A stretch of DNA of 64,000 nt from Chitinophaga arvensicola (GTDB lineage: Bacteria; Bacteroidota; Bacteroidia; Chitinophagales; Chitinophagaceae): NCBI RefSeq assembly GCF_900110835.1, contig NZ_FOJG01000002.1, positions 2,758,556-2,822,555 on the forward strand, given 5' to 3'. Of this stretch, positions 1-10,000 are shown piece by piece (the first letter of the stretch is position 1; every line of letters begins with the position of its first letter). The translations under genes and the position numbers were made by a program. The notes beneath the pieces are model-generated. The model did not search any database. It worked only from the letters and a program-made list of their open reading frames with translations, and was not told the DNA's origin.

Positions 1-270
1 ATTGAGCTGATCGCCGAACTGGGTGAAAAAATAGGACGCGGTATTTCGGTGCTCATCAACCTCTTTAACCCGGAACTGGTGATCATAGGCGGTATCCTGG
101 CTGATACGGGCGACTATATCCGTCTCCCTATCCGCAGCGCCCTGAATAAGTATTCCCTTAGTCTTGTTAACAACGATACTCAGCTGCGCATGTCTAAACT
201 CCATGAAGAAGCTGGCGTGATCGGCGGTTGCCTGATTGCCCGTCACAATCTCCTTTCTTTTAATAAATAA
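1..270 (+). CDS. ROK-family protein (sugar kinase/transcriptional regulator), C-terminal part only
   Basis: The reading frame is open from base 1 to a TAA at 268-270, giving the last 89 residues of a protein that begins before the window. It contains the stretch INLFNPELVIIGG, typical of the C-terminal half of ROK proteins (NagC/Mlc-type repressors and glucokinase-like sugar kinases), followed by a helix-rich tail with a Gly-Gly-Cys turn. The ATP-binding and any N-terminal winged-helix part lie outside, so kinase and repressor cannot be told apart. No terminator is obvious after it; the next gene on this strand starts 91 bases on behind its own promoter-like sequence. Confidence 0.8.
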   Translation: MELIAELGEKIGRGISVLINLFNPELVIIGGILADTGDYIRLPIRSALNKYSLSLVNNDTQLRMSKLHEEAGVIGGCLIARHNLLSFNK

Positions 271-286
271 TTACACCAGCGGCGCA

Positions 287-315
287 TTGTTTTTTAAATA
301 ATTTTATTAAGTTTG
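287..315 (+). promoter_or_regulatory. Bacteroidota-type promoter (-33 TTG / -7 TAnnTTTG) for the 362-1561 gene
   Basis: TAAGTTTG at 308-315 matches the Bacteroidota -7 consensus TAnnTTTG exactly. A TTG lies at 287-289, 18 bases upstream. The distance to the ATG at 362 is 46 bases. The spacing is one base shorter than the usual 19-21, so this is likely but not certain. Confidence 0.45.
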
Positions 316-361
316 TTTCGATTAATAATAATATTAACTATTCATCGCAACAAATTCCCGC

Positions 362-1561
362 ATGTTAAAGACGAGTATCACCGCCTTCGGAAGAATAGCC
401 TTGCTGTCAGGCATCGCCATTACCACCGGCAACTATGCCCATTCCCAGGAGATCAGCCCTGCATTGAATACGATTATTAAGAACACGCCGCAAGGTTATA
501 CCATGCAGGTACCGGGCCTGCTGAACGAGCAGCTGCCCGCCCTGAATTATCAGAAAATAGTATTGCCTGGCCCGCAGTTCCTGATTTCGGACGACCCGGA
601 GTATATCCGTGTACCCGAAGGCGTGGCCCTGAGAGAACCTGTGCAACCAGGCTCCGTAAGGCTTTACCTGTATAATGTAAACGGTGTACAGCAACCGGAA
701 AAGATGGACCGGAAAATTGCCGCCGTCATTAAAAACAACGGCAAACAACCCATGCATATCCGTATGCTGAAGTATTCTTCCCAAAAACCGACGACCAACT
801 ATTTCTTTGCAGGCAAACAAGGCCTGGCCGACTTCTTCAACTCACAACCGGAAACGGTAGCCAGGGAAATCAAACCCGGCGCCTCGATCTGTCTCGATCC
901 CAAACAGGATAAAGCCGTCGTGAAATATGATGAACTGGTACACGGCTTCTATGAGTTCATCATAGACCAACCCGGTGAAATCAGCATTGTGCAGACCGAT
1001 CTTAAAACACCTGCCACTGTAGCGGCCAACCGCGTAAAAGGCGCGCTGGACACCAAACAATATGCAGGCGCAGGACGCGGCACCTATGGCATCAGCAACT
1101 ACCGCATTATTGTAAAAGACACGCTCGACACCAAGCAGGGGCTGACACAGATCCTGGTAGCCGATGGTGAAAAAGATCCCTGGGTAATCGGCAAAGAAGC
1201 CATTACCGGTGAACTGAAAAGCCTTGATGGCAACTATGGCATCTTTTATAACATTGAATTATCCTGGAAAAGCACCAACGGCAAAGCCCTGGCACTGGTT
1301 ACCTGGAATCCCCGTGGCGATAACGGACAATGGTGCGGCGGCATGGCCAACACCATGGTGGTGAGCGGCGGCAAATTCAAAGAAGGCGTGATCCAGTTAC
1401 CCAGCAACCAGCTGGTAACCACCAAAGCGCCGGAAGCCATCCTCATCCAGGTGTTTACGCCACCGGCCGACGGCAGCGTACAGAAAGTACACTTCACCTA
1501 CTCACCGCCGGGCGCCTCCTGTTTGCCCACACCGCTGGTACTCGTTCCCATCGATCTGTAA
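362..1561 (+). CDS. Secreted protein of unknown function (399 aa)
   Basis: Starts with a Sec-type signal peptide (Lys at position 3, hydrophobic stretch about 11-22, likely cleavage after the HSQ region near residue 29). The mature part is rich in beta-strand-like alternation and Gly/Pro turns, with no transmembrane helix after the signal. Visible features are a DDPEY acidic patch near residue 80, VRLYLYNVNG near 100 and a Trp-Cys-Gly-Gly turn near 325; two Cys lie in the last quarter and could pair. I do not recognise the family. It stands alone between a ROK gene and a convergent response regulator whose stop is only 2 bases away, so the two genes share no room for a separate terminator. 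Probably periplasmic or extracellular. Confidence 0.7.
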   Translation: MLKTSITAFGRIALLSGIAITTGNYAHSQEISPALNTIIKNTPQGYTMQVPGLLNEQLPALNYQKIVLPGPQFLISDDPEYIRVPEGVALREPVQPGSVRLYLYNVNGVQQPEKMDRKIAAVIKNNGKQPMHIRMLKYSSQKPTTNYFFAGKQGLADFFNSQPETVAREIKPGASICLDPKQDKAVVKYDELVHGFYEFIIDQPGEISIVQTDLKTPATVAANRVKGALDTKQYAGAGRGTYGISNYRIIVKDTLDTKQGLTQILVADGEKDPWVIGKEAITGELKSLDGNYGIFYNIELSWKSTNGKALALVTWNPRGDNGQWCGGMANTMVVSGGKFKEGVIQLPSNQLVTTKAPEAILIQVFTPPADGSVQKVHFTYSPPGASCLPTPLVLVPIDL

Positions 1562-1563
1562 AC

Positions 1564-2280
1564 TCAGGACAACGCCTGCATCACCGTTTCTTTATACTGT
1601 CGGCCAATGGGCAGCTCTTCCTCTCCCACCTCCACACTGTTGGCGGTGAAAGATTTGATCTTATCCATGGCGATGATAAAGGAACGGTGAATACGCAGAA
1701 ATTTATCATCAGGGAGTTTTTCTTCCAGATAAGTAATGCGCTGATACGTGATGATATCCTGAGAAGTGGTTTTTACTTTTACGTAGTCTCTCAGACTTTC
1801 GATACAGACGATATCTTTCAGCAATACCTTCACCATTTTCTTATCGGCCCGTAAATAAATAAACGGATCTGTTGCATCGGGCGGCTGGAGCTGAGATGGC
1901 AGGCTAAGCAATGGTTCTTTTAGTGCGTGGTATTTATTGATCGCAGAGAGAAAGCGTTCAAACGCCACCGGCTTTAACAGGTAGTCCAATACCTTTGATC
2001 CGAAACCATCCGCTGCATAATCGCGGTAGGCGGTTGTTAGCATAATAGCAGGGTAACCGGAGAGGGTTTTTAAAAAATCGATACCTGATAATTTAGGCAT
2101 CTGGATGTTGAGAAAAATCAGGTCTACCTGTTCCTGTTGCAGAAACCGTAATGCGTCGGGCGCGTTCACACAGATACCTGCCAATGATAACGTATCTAAC
2201 TGGTCGATGAAAGCAGCCAGTACGGCCGAAGTTAGCGGTTCGTCTTCTATGATCAGGCATTTTATTTTGTTTATGCACAT
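1564..2280 (-). CDS. LytTR-family response regulator lacking the phosphoacceptor Asp
   Basis: A 238-residue protein with an N-terminal receiver domain (about 6-120) and a C-terminal LytTR DNA-binding domain (about 138-235, ending in GRQYKETVMQAL). The acidic pair E12-D13, the switch Thr and the Lys of YLLKPV are present. At the phosphoacceptor position, however, the motif reads LIFLNIQMP, so residue 58 is Asn (codon AAC) where Asp is expected. By homology it should bind direct-repeat DNA and control transcription. It probably does not do so by ordinary Asp phosphorylation, or it is constitutively in one state. No sensor kinase lies beside it, although LytTR regulators of this phylum usually sit next to a LytS/YehU-type kinase. 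Its stop nearly abuts the convergent secreted-protein gene. Confidence 0.9.
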   Translation of the reverse strand: MCINKIKCLIIEDEPLTSAVLAAFIDQLDTLSLAGICVNAPDALRFLQQEQVDLIFLNIQMPKLSGIDFLKTLSGYPAIMLTTAYRDYAADGFGSKVLDYLLKPVAFERFLSAINKYHALKEPLLSLPSQLQPPDATDPFIYLRADKKMVKVLLKDIVCIESLRDYVKVKTTSQDIITYQRITYLEEKLPDDKFLRIHRSFIIAMDKIKSFTANSVEVGEEELPIGRQYKETVMQALS

Positions 2281-2330
2281 GCTGCTGATAATGGTTATAT
2301 GAGCGTTATTTATTGTCGCAATTCTGAGGG

Positions 2331-2345
2331 TACTGCCAGGCAGTA
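2331..2345. promoter_or_regulatory. Perfect palindrome TACTGCC-A-GGCAGTA, possible operator
   Basis: Seven-base arms around a single central A, 51 bases before the LytTR start codon. The symmetry suits a dimeric regulator site, but LytTR domains usually prefer direct repeats, so the binder is unknown. Confidence 0.3.
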
Positions 2346-2426
2346 GTATTAATTTTCAGCTTACTTTTTTCTGTCCGTAATGTTGGTTACAGAGGATGCC
2401 TTCTTTCTACTACGTGACAATTTATA

Positions 2427-2459
2427 CAAAAATACTTTTGAGTGGCGTAATAATTTCAA
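2427..2459 (-). promoter_or_regulatory. Possible Bacteroidota promoter for the LytTR gene
   Basis: Read on the minus strand, TATTTTTG (2434-2427) matches TAnnTTTG and TTG (2459-2457) lies 22 bases upstream. It would give a leader of about 140 bases running through the palindrome at 2331-2345. The spacing is longer than usual. Confidence 0.3.
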
Positions 2460-2635
2460 CAGCGATGTGTCCGTTGCGGGTTTACAACAGAAGTAAGCGG
2501 GAACTGCAGATAAGGGGGCATTTATTTCGTATAGCCGGCTCTTTCACCGGACAAGGCCTCCCTGGCCGCACCCGTGGTTACCTGTGGAACAATTTCAGGT
2601 AATAGCCAGGATGCGGCGGAAGAAGAAAATAAGTG

Positions 2636-4171
2636 TCAATGAGGCAATAATTCATCCGGATAAGGCACGGCTTTCTTCGTGGTTTTATACAGTGGTAATT
2701 GTGCCTTCCTTGCCTTCAACTGCTGCGTGAGCAACCTGGCCAGCTCTTTTGTTTTATCGGGATACCGGGCAGAAAGATCTGTTGCTTCGTAAATATCATC
2801 CTGCAGGTGATACAATTCCAGCCGTTGCTGCTTTTCAAAATAAATCAGTTTCCAGTCACCCTGACGGATGGCCGTGAGCCAGCTGTTATCCTCACCCAGT
2901 TTACCTCCCGTCCAGTCGTTCGGAAAATTCCAGACCAATGCCCGCTGCTGATCGCGCAGGGACGGTTGTTTCAGGAACGGCACCAGGCTGCGGCCATCCA
3001 CGGTTTGTACGGTTTTATATTTCTTTATACCGGCCCATTCCAGGATAGTGGGATAAAAATCCTCCATGATCATATACTGGCTATTCACACTGCCGGGCTT
3101 TGTAACTCCATTCCAGCGTACGATCATAGGTTCCCTTACTCCGCCTTCATACAGGGAGCCTTTACCGCCGCGAAGGGGATAATTCTGCGTATTGGAGGCA
3201 CCTTGCCGGGGCGGATGGGAGAAGCCGCCGTTGTCGGACATAAAAACGATGATGGTATTATCTGTGAGATGATGTTGATCGAGGTAATCCATCAGTTCGC
3301 CCAAACTATGATCCATCCCCTCTACCAGCGCTGCGTAGGCGGCTTCCGGTTTAGGGAGCCCCATATCGAGGTAGCGCTGTATATAGCGGTCGTCTGCATT
3401 ATAGGGCAGGTGAACTGCGTAATGCGCCATATAGAGGAAGAAAGGTTGTTTTTTGAGGCGCGCTGTATCCATGGCCAGCAGGGCTTCCTGTGTCAGGTCT
3501 TCGGTGAGGAAGGAATGTTTGCCCCGGTATTTGTCGAGCCCCGGTATTTCTGCCTGGAGAATAAATCGATCCGGCTTGTGTCCGAAGTCATCTTCGGCAA
3601 GATAGGAAGCGGGGTTGCCGGCGGCACTGCCACCGATATTCTTCACAAAACCAAGGTTCAGCGGGTCGGCCCCGATCGTCTGATAGGCGCCAAAGTGGGC
3701 TTTGCCGCACTGAATAGTATAGTAGCCATGATTCTTCAACAGCTGTGGCAACGGCGTCGCATATACGCTTCTCTCCTGCGTTGGTTCCGGGGAAATACCG
3801 TTTACATTCCATTCCGGGATCTCCAGCACACTATCCTGCCCGTCGACTGCCTTATTTTTGAAGGCGGTCCAGTTGCTGACGTGATGCCTGGCCACGTTCA
3901 TACCGGTAAGAAAACTCACCCTGGATGGTGTACAGATAGAAGCGGCATAAGCGTTTGTAAACTTCGTTCCTGCCTTACAGAGGCGCTCCATATTGGGAGT
4001 GCGGAATTTCTGGTTAGCCGGGGTGATGCTGTCCCAGAAAGGAACAGACGTATCCTGCCACCCCATATCATCGACGAGGAAGAAAATGATATTGGGCGAT
4101 TTTTTTGTCTGGCTTTGCACCGGAGATAGCAGCCCGGTGAACAAAGCCGTTGCCAGTATTATTTTTTTCAT
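2636..4171 (-). CDS. Secreted sulfatase, formylglycine (Cys) type
   Basis: A 511-residue arylsulfatase-family enzyme with an N-terminal signal peptide (cleavage near residue 21). The metal-binding start of the alkaline-phosphatase fold is visible as FLVDDMGWQD (D34, D35). The catalytic signature is C80-T-P-S-R84 within SICTPSRVSFLTG; Cys80 would be oxidised to formylglycine by a separate maturase. The MSDNGG motif follows in the middle of the protein. Length fits the family (450-550). It should hydrolyse sulfate esters from a polysaccharide in the periplasm or at the cell surface. It is the last gene of the minus-strand sigma/FecR/SusC/SusD/fucosidase operon, 12 bases after the fucosidase stop, so its substrate is likely a sulfated glycan that also carries fucose. 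The exact linkage cannot be read from the sequence. Confidence 0.93.
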   Translation of the reverse strand: MKKIILATALFTGLLSPVQSQTKKSPNIIFFLVDDMGWQDTSVPFWDSITPANQKFRTPNMERLCKAGTKFTNAYAASICTPSRVSFLTGMNVARHHVSNWTAFKNKAVDGQDSVLEIPEWNVNGISPEPTQERSVYATPLPQLLKNHGYYTIQCGKAHFGAYQTIGADPLNLGFVKNIGGSAAGNPASYLAEDDFGHKPDRFILQAEIPGLDKYRGKHSFLTEDLTQEALLAMDTARLKKQPFFLYMAHYAVHLPYNADDRYIQRYLDMGLPKPEAAYAALVEGMDHSLGELMDYLDQHHLTDNTIIVFMSDNGGFSHPPRQGASNTQNYPLRGGKGSLYEGGVREPMIVRWNGVTKPGSVNSQYMIMEDFYPTILEWAGIKKYKTVQTVDGRSLVPFLKQPSLRDQQRALVWNFPNDWTGGKLGEDNSWLTAIRQGDWKLIYFEKQQRLELYHLQDDIYEATDLSARYPDKTKELARLLTQQLKARKAQLPLYKTTKKAVPYPDELLPH

Positions 4172-4183
4172 AGTGTGTGTTTT

Positions 4184-5632
4184 TTAGTGATCGACCGGTA
4201 CACCGGGTACATGATAAGCACTGAAAGATAACAGGACCGGCGCCGCAATACTTTCGTTTATGCGAAGCCGTAACGCGGCGGTACGCACAGCCGGAAAGGT
4301 AATGATACGCATATTCCCAACAGCAGTGCCTTTGAACAAGGTGGTCCAGCGGCCGTTTACTTTTGCGTCCAGCGTGTAAGCGCGAACCCGTTCCCCTTTG
4401 GAAATATCTTCGCGGATCACTACCTGGTTCACCGGCTGCAACGCCTGTAACGACAGGTGCGCAGCTGATTGCTTTACGGGGGTTAAAGTACCTTGCAGCG
4501 GCGTATCCAGCCGCTGCCGGATGGCGGCGCCAAAAGCCTCCAGTCTTGCTACATCCGGAGCAGGCAGCAGGCCACTTGTATCCGGTGTCAATCCCAGCAA
4601 TAACGTCGCATTTCTTCCAACGGAATGATAATACATATTCACAAGTTCTGCCAGCGGATAAATATGCGCTTCATCACCGGGTTCCCAGAACCATTCGTGG
4701 CGGCCATTGTAACCACGCAGTGGTGCATCTGCCATGGCGGGCATCCAGTATCGGCCGTCTTTGTCGCCATGTTTTGCCAGCGCAAACTGGTTGGCCGCAA
4801 TAGCCGGATAACGGCTGGTGAGCATACTGGGGTATGGAAAGGTGGACCAGCAGGGATCTCCGATGGTGCCACTCTCTGATCCGCCCCAGCGTGCATCTGA
4901 GCGCTGTCCGTTCCAGTAAAACAGCGTATTCGGTTGGTATCTCTCTACCACTGGCAGTACATCAGGAGAGCCGTCGGCAGGATCAGAAGCACCGCCATCG
5001 AACCAGATCTCAAACAGTTCGCCGTAGCGGGTACAGAGTTCCTTTACCATCCCCTCGCACATACGGTTGTAAGCCAGTTGGCGTTCGTGACGGAAGGTGC
5101 TGTCATGATCCCCGCCCTGTACCTTAAAATCATGTACCCCCAGGAAAGCATTCCAGCGGATACCGATATACAGGCCGGGCTTGATACCGAACTTGTGGCA
5201 CGACTCCACAAAATCTGCCACGATGTCTGCTTTGCCGTCTCTCCATTTAAGCGCTTTCAGGCAGTATGGATTTACATCCGACCGATACAGCGCAAACCCG
5301 GTTTCGTGGGTGACAGTGAGGATAGCAAATTTTGCACCTGCGGCTTTTGCAGCGCTGATCCACTGATCGGTATTTAAGCGGGAAGGCTGAAAAATATTAT
5401 AATCCGGTACCGGTGTAATCCGGTTGCTGGTCTGATTGTAAGGCTTGCCATCAAATACGTGCAGGTCGTAATGAAACACCACTCCCATTCCGGCCTGTTG
5501 CCATGCCACCTGCTGTGGCGTGGGCAATACCTGGGCAATGCCGGGCCGCCCAAAGAGCAGCAGCCCGGTGAATAATATGGTAATAGCGCTTAAGCTATTA
5601 CCACACGATTTTTTCTTAACGATAGCCTTCAT
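4184..5632 (-). CDS. Alpha-L-fucosidase, GH29 type, secreted
   Basis: The ATG at 5632 gives 482 residues with a signal peptide (cleavage after GIAQ near residue 34). The frame is open further up, but that extension lies inside SusD and would bury the signal peptide. The (beta/alpha)8 GH29 catalytic domain spans about residues 40-355. EIWFDGG carries the expected nucleophile, D212. The usual HHDGF segment reads THETGFALY here, so it belongs to a divergent branch. A beta-sandwich C-terminal domain (about 390-480) follows. It should release terminal alpha-L-fucose. The start overlaps the end of susD by 17 bases, which suggests translational coupling. The sulfatase follows. Confidence 0.88.
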   Translation of the reverse strand: MKAIVKKKSCGNSLSAITILFTGLLLFGRPGIAQVLPTPQQVAWQQAGMGVVFHYDLHVFDGKPYNQTSNRITPVPDYNIFQPSRLNTDQWISAAKAAGAKFAILTVTHETGFALYRSDVNPYCLKALKWRDGKADIVADFVESCHKFGIKPGLYIGIRWNAFLGVHDFKVQGGDHDSTFRHERQLAYNRMCEGMVKELCTRYGELFEIWFDGGASDPADGSPDVLPVVERYQPNTLFYWNGQRSDARWGGSESGTIGDPCWSTFPYPSMLTSRYPAIAANQFALAKHGDKDGRYWMPAMADAPLRGYNGRHEWFWEPGDEAHIYPLAELVNMYYHSVGRNATLLLGLTPDTSGLLPAPDVARLEAFGAAIRQRLDTPLQGTLTPVKQSAAHLSLQALQPVNQVVIREDISKGERVRAYTLDAKVNGRWTTLFKGTAVGNMRIITFPAVRTAALRLRINESIAAPVLLSFSAYHVPGVPVDH

Positions 5633-7067
5633 TCTGCTGCAGGTTTTTATCCGCATCAATTTCTGTTTGCGGGATAGGATATAATACATGATAAGGTTTT
5701 GCGTTGATACCCCTGGCCACTGCCCCGGTAATAAATTTGTTCATCCTGATCAGGTCTTCCCTTCGTTTTCCTTCTCCAAAAAACTCCCGGCCCCTCTCTG
5801 CTAAAATAAAATCGCGCAGGTTTTCTTTCGCAGGATAGTCTGCCAGCTTGATATCCGTGATACCAGCCCGGTGACGCACTTCATTGATCAGGTCAATAGA
5901 AGCTGCGGTTGGACCATTCAATTCATTCAGTGCTTCGGCACGCGACAACAAGATGTCGGCGTAGCGGATCACAGGAATATCATTGCCCATATCGGCAGAT
6001 AAACCGTTGGGATCGGGAACGAATTTAAAAGAGCGGGCATTGTTCAGGGGATTACCACTGGCATCTTTCGACATTTCATGATAAGTGCCTTTGGTATCCG
6101 TGTAGTTGGTGAGGATCATTTTGAGGCGCTTATCTGTCGGATCAAATGTATCCACAAATTTTGTGTAGAGTTTGAATTGCGCGCCAAAGATGATCCAGTT
6201 GGTGAGAATAGGATATGCCGGAGGAAAAGTATGCGCCATCACAATATTACCATAACCGGTTTGATTGATACAAGGGAATACATAGAGGTATTCTTTGTTG
6301 CTTTCATTCTCTACAGCGAACAGGCGGCTGATATCTGTAAACAGGCTGTAATTATTGGCCGTTATAATCTGTTGGGCCACATCGGCACTTTCCTTCCACA
6401 TTCTTTTGTTCAGGTAATACTTACACAACACCGCCAGTGCTGTACCTTTGGTGGCTTTACCCCGCAGAGCCTGTGTAGCCGGCAGATCCGCCGCAGCAGC
6501 GGTTAGTTCTGTGATGATAAACTGCTGCATATCGGCTTCGCTGGCCTTTGTTTGAAGGGCATCTACATTTTTGCCGCTGATCACCAGCGGTACGGGGCCG
6601 AAAAAATTATAGAGATAACTATAGGCAGCAGCCCTGATAAAGCGGGCTTCCGCGATATATGCTTTTAGTTTATCGGCAGGAATACCGCTGGCCTTATCTT
6701 TATTATCCAGGATCACGTTGGCATCCCTGACAGCGAGATACGACTTTGTCCAGGAAGCAGAAAAGAAGGAATTGGTAGCATCCCAGGTAAAGTTGATAAA
6801 ATCTTTTGCCTGCGCTTCAAAGCCGCCACCGGTTTCCCACATTTCGTCGGTACAGAATTCACCAAAGCAATACACGTCGTTCCTGTTGGCATAGCCGGTT
6901 ACCTGCAACTGGCTGTAGGCGCCGTTCAATACTTTTTCAAATCCATCGGCAGTGCCGGTGAAGGAAGCGGGATCATATTGTGTATAGATATCTTCTTTCA
7001 GAAATTTCTTACAACTGCCCAGCAACATCATTCCTGCCGCGATGGCTAATATTGTTACTTTTTTCAT
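5616..7067 (-). CDS. SusD/RagB-family outer-membrane glycan-binding lipoprotein
   Basis: A 483-residue protein with a type II signal peptide and lipobox LGSC (Cys19). The N-terminal part (about 20-200) has TPR-like helices, with the SusD features FIRAAAYSYLYNFFGPVPLV near 143-162. The C-terminal RagB part carries the ILLSRAEALNE and LAERGREFFGEGKRREDLIRM segments typical of the family. It would form the lid of the SusC transporter encoded 11 bases upstream and bind oligosaccharides at the surface. Its stop lies within the fucosidase gene start. Length is normal for the family. Confidence 0.95.
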   Translation of the reverse strand: MKKVTILAIAAGMMLLGSCKKFLKEDIYTQYDPASFTGTADGFEKVLNGAYSQLQVTGYANRNDVYCFGEFCTDEMWETGGGFEAQAKDFINFTWDATNSFFSASWTKSYLAVRDANVILDNKDKASGIPADKLKAYIAEARFIRAAAYSYLYNFFGPVPLVISGKNVDALQTKASEADMQQFIITELTAAAADLPATQALRGKATKGTALAVLCKYYLNKRMWKESADVAQQIITANNYSLFTDISRLFAVENESNKEYLYVFPCINQTGYGNIVMAHTFPPAYPILTNWIIFGAQFKLYTKFVDTFDPTDKRLKMILTNYTDTKGTYHEMSKDASGNPLNNARSFKFVPDPNGLSADMGNDIPVIRYADILLSRAEALNELNGPTAASIDLINEVRHRAGITDIKLADYPAKENLRDFILAERGREFFGEGKRREDLIRMNKFITGAVARGINAKPYHVLYPIPQTEIDADKNLQQNEGYR

Positions 7068-7078
7068 CGGTCTGTTTT

Positions 7079-10000
7079 TTAAAAATTTACTTTAAGGCCC
7101 AAACGATAGACTTTCGATAACGGATAACTGTTCTGACTTACTTTCGTCACACTTCCACCTAAAGCGTTGGCGTCGGGATCATAGCCATCATAGCTGCTGA
7201 ACGTGAGTAAATTATCTGCGGCGCCGTATACCGTAAGCCCTCTGATGGCAGCATTGTTTACCGGAATCTGGTAACTGAGGGTCAGGGTTTTGAGTCGTAC
7301 GAAACTCACGTCCTGCACCGTCATTGAGTTCACCGAATACTGACCGCCATAGCGGGAGGAGTTGATCCCCGAGGGATACTTCGCATCCGTGTTATCTTTG
7401 GTCCAGCGGTCGAGATAGTATTTAGCCATATGATTGCGCTGGAAATTGATCGGGTACAACGATTCAATCACATTGGCATCCAGGGTAGAGATACCATGTA
7501 CACCCAGCAACAGTGCGTTCAGGGAAAATCGTTTATACACCACCGTATTGGTAAAGCCCCAGGTAAATTTGGGCAGGGGGCTGCCGAGTACGGTGCGGTC
7601 TTTTGCATCAATCACTTTATTACCGTCAGTATCCTTAAAGATGGGATCACCGGCTTTGGCACCCGCCTGCCCGGAGGCGGCGGCCTGTGCATCATCTTTA
7701 AAAATTCCGGTTACCTCGTAGCCATAGTAGGAATAGATGGGTAGTCCGGTTTGTACCAGGGCGAAATTGGGCACAAAAGAAAAGGCACCATTGAGTACCT
7801 GCGGGATAAAGTCCGGCAGCGAGGTCACTTTGTTACGGAGTACGGAGGCGGTAATACCTGTTTCCCAGGTAAAATTCTTATGCACAATATTGCGGGTATT
7901 GAGGAGGATATCTACACCCGAATTCTGTACATTTCCAAAGTTCACCACCTGTGAGGAGAAACCGGTAAACGCAGCTACCGGTTTACTGAACAGCTGATCA
8001 CCGGAGTTCTTTTTATAGTATTCAACTGATGCGGTGATGCGGTCGTTGAACAGGCCGAGATCAATGCCAATATTATATTCCTCTGTAGTTTCCCATTTAA
8101 GATTTTCATTGGGAAGACGGGCAGGTTCGGCGCCCTGGTAGAGGTTATCGCCAAACACGGCTTTGCCGCCGGCGATATAGGTTTGCAGGGTCGCAAAGTT
8201 TTCAATGGCCTGGTTGCCTATCTGTCCATACCCGATGCGCAGCTTCAGGTTAGAAATACTTTTTGCCGCCTGCATAAATGTTTCGCGGTGAATATTCCAT
8301 CCGGCTGCCAGCGAAGGGAAGATGGCGTATTTATGCTGATCAGAAAAGCGTGAAGTACCATCTGCCCTGAAAGAGGCGGTGAGCAGGTATTTATCTTTAT
8401 AATTATAGTTCAACCTGCCGAGGTAGGAGTTCAGTTTATTGGAACTCCGGCTACTGCTTACATTATCGCCGCTGATACCATCGCCGCTGCCGAGCAGGTT
8501 GGTATTGGTGATATCGGAAAGGAAGTTGCGCGAAGAAGCCACCGCATTACGCAGATCATAACGTTCGGTGGTGGTTCCCAGCAAAAGGGAGAACTGATGC
8601 TCACCAAATTTACGATCGTATTTAGCGAGGTACTCCATGATCCAGTGCGAACTTTCCTCGTTGGTGATGGAGCCGATGCCTCCGGCAGAAAGTCCCAGCT
8701 GCGTTATACGGCTGTTGTAATAATCTGCCCGGGAGTTGCTGAGATCTACGCCCAGCCGGGCGGTAAATGTGAGGTCTTTGATGGGGGTGTAATTTGCCAT
8801 CACGGTACCGTAATTATTACTGGCGGTTTTTGACTGCGTAATCCCATTCACAATAGCCAATGGATTTTCCAGCGCGATCAACGGATTAAACTGGTAGCGG
8901 CCGTTGGCATCAAGACTGGCGCTCACCGTAGGATCAAAGTTGACGGCGGTATTGATGGCGCCGGCATTTTCATTCAGCCCGGTCTGATTATATGGCTGAC
9001 TGTTTTTCGTTCTGTTGAGATTGACAGACAGCTGCAGGTTGAATTTATCGGAAGGTGCAATTTCGTAATTGATCCGTGCATTATATTTTTCGTAGTTGGT
9101 ATTTTTCAGGATGCCATCCTGGTTAAAATAATTCAGTCCTACGTAATACTTGTTATTCTTTGTGCCCCCGGACATCGACAACTGGTGATTGTGTGCCATC
9201 GCGGTTTTGAAGATCTGGTCCTGCCAGTCGGTACCATTGCCGATGGCGGCCATCTGTGCTTTGGTAAATACTTCCGGCTGGTTTTGTGCTACAGACAATT
9301 CATTCAGCACTTTCATGTATTCGGGCGCGCTGAGTACGTCGAGTTTTTTGGCTACCTGTTGCAGGCCCACATAACCATCGTAGGTGATATTCATTTTTCC
9401 GGCGCTGCCTTTTTTCGTGGTGATGAGTACCACGCCGTTGGCGGCACGGGAGCCATAGATGGCAGCGGCGCTGGCATCCTTCAATACCTGGATCGATTCA
9501 ATATCATCCTGGCTGATAGAAGAAGGGCTCACGCCGGGGAGTCCGTCTACCACCACCAGCACATCGTTGCTGCTATTGATAGATCCGGCGCCTCTGACGC
9601 GGATGCTGACGCCACCGCCCGGAGCGGAACTCGACTGATTTACATATACACCGGCGGCTTTACCGTTGATTGCCTGCAGGGCGTTGTTATTCACGCCCTG
9701 TGCGAGGTCTTTCTGACTGATGGTAGCAATAGATCCGGTAAGATCTGTTTTCCGTTGGGTACCGTATCCGACCACTACTATTTCGTTGAGCGCGGAAGTG
9801 GTACTTTTCATTTTTACGAGTACAGAGGTAGATTCACCGGCTTTGAGTGAGTAGCCGGGAAGTGTTTGTGGTTCATAGCCTACGCTGCTGATCACAAACG
9901 TGTAGGTACCGTTTACCGGAAGCCGGGAGAAAATGAATATGCCGTTGGAATCTGTTTGTGCGCCGGAGCTGAGATTGGTGAGGGCATTGCGGGCCACCAC

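Larger units (their letters stand above)
2281..2635. other. Intergenic region between the regulator start and the sulfatase stop; no gene seen
   Basis: These 355 bases are upstream of the LytTR gene and downstream of the fucosidase/sulfatase operon, both on the minus strand. A 68-codon frame at 2396-2602 has no family features and I do not call it. The region holds a 15-base palindrome and a promoter-like pair listed separately. It also has a TTACCTG/CAGGTAA inverted repeat (2578-2602) that lacks a U-tract on the minus strand and is not a convincing terminator. Confidence 0.6.

Noticed and set aside
2578..2602. TTACCTG/CAGGTAA inverted repeat as terminator of the sulfatase operon
   Set aside because: No U-tract on the minus strand and a weak stem.
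2699..4129. A 476-codon plus-strand open frame opposite the sulfatase
   Set aside because: It is antisense to a sulfatase with intact catalytic motifs, has no family features and unnatural composition; it is a by-product of GC-rich codon bias.
9185..9850. A 221-codon plus-strand frame opposite the first SusC
   Set aside because: Shadow of the receptor's plug region; the sense-strand plug motifs are intact.
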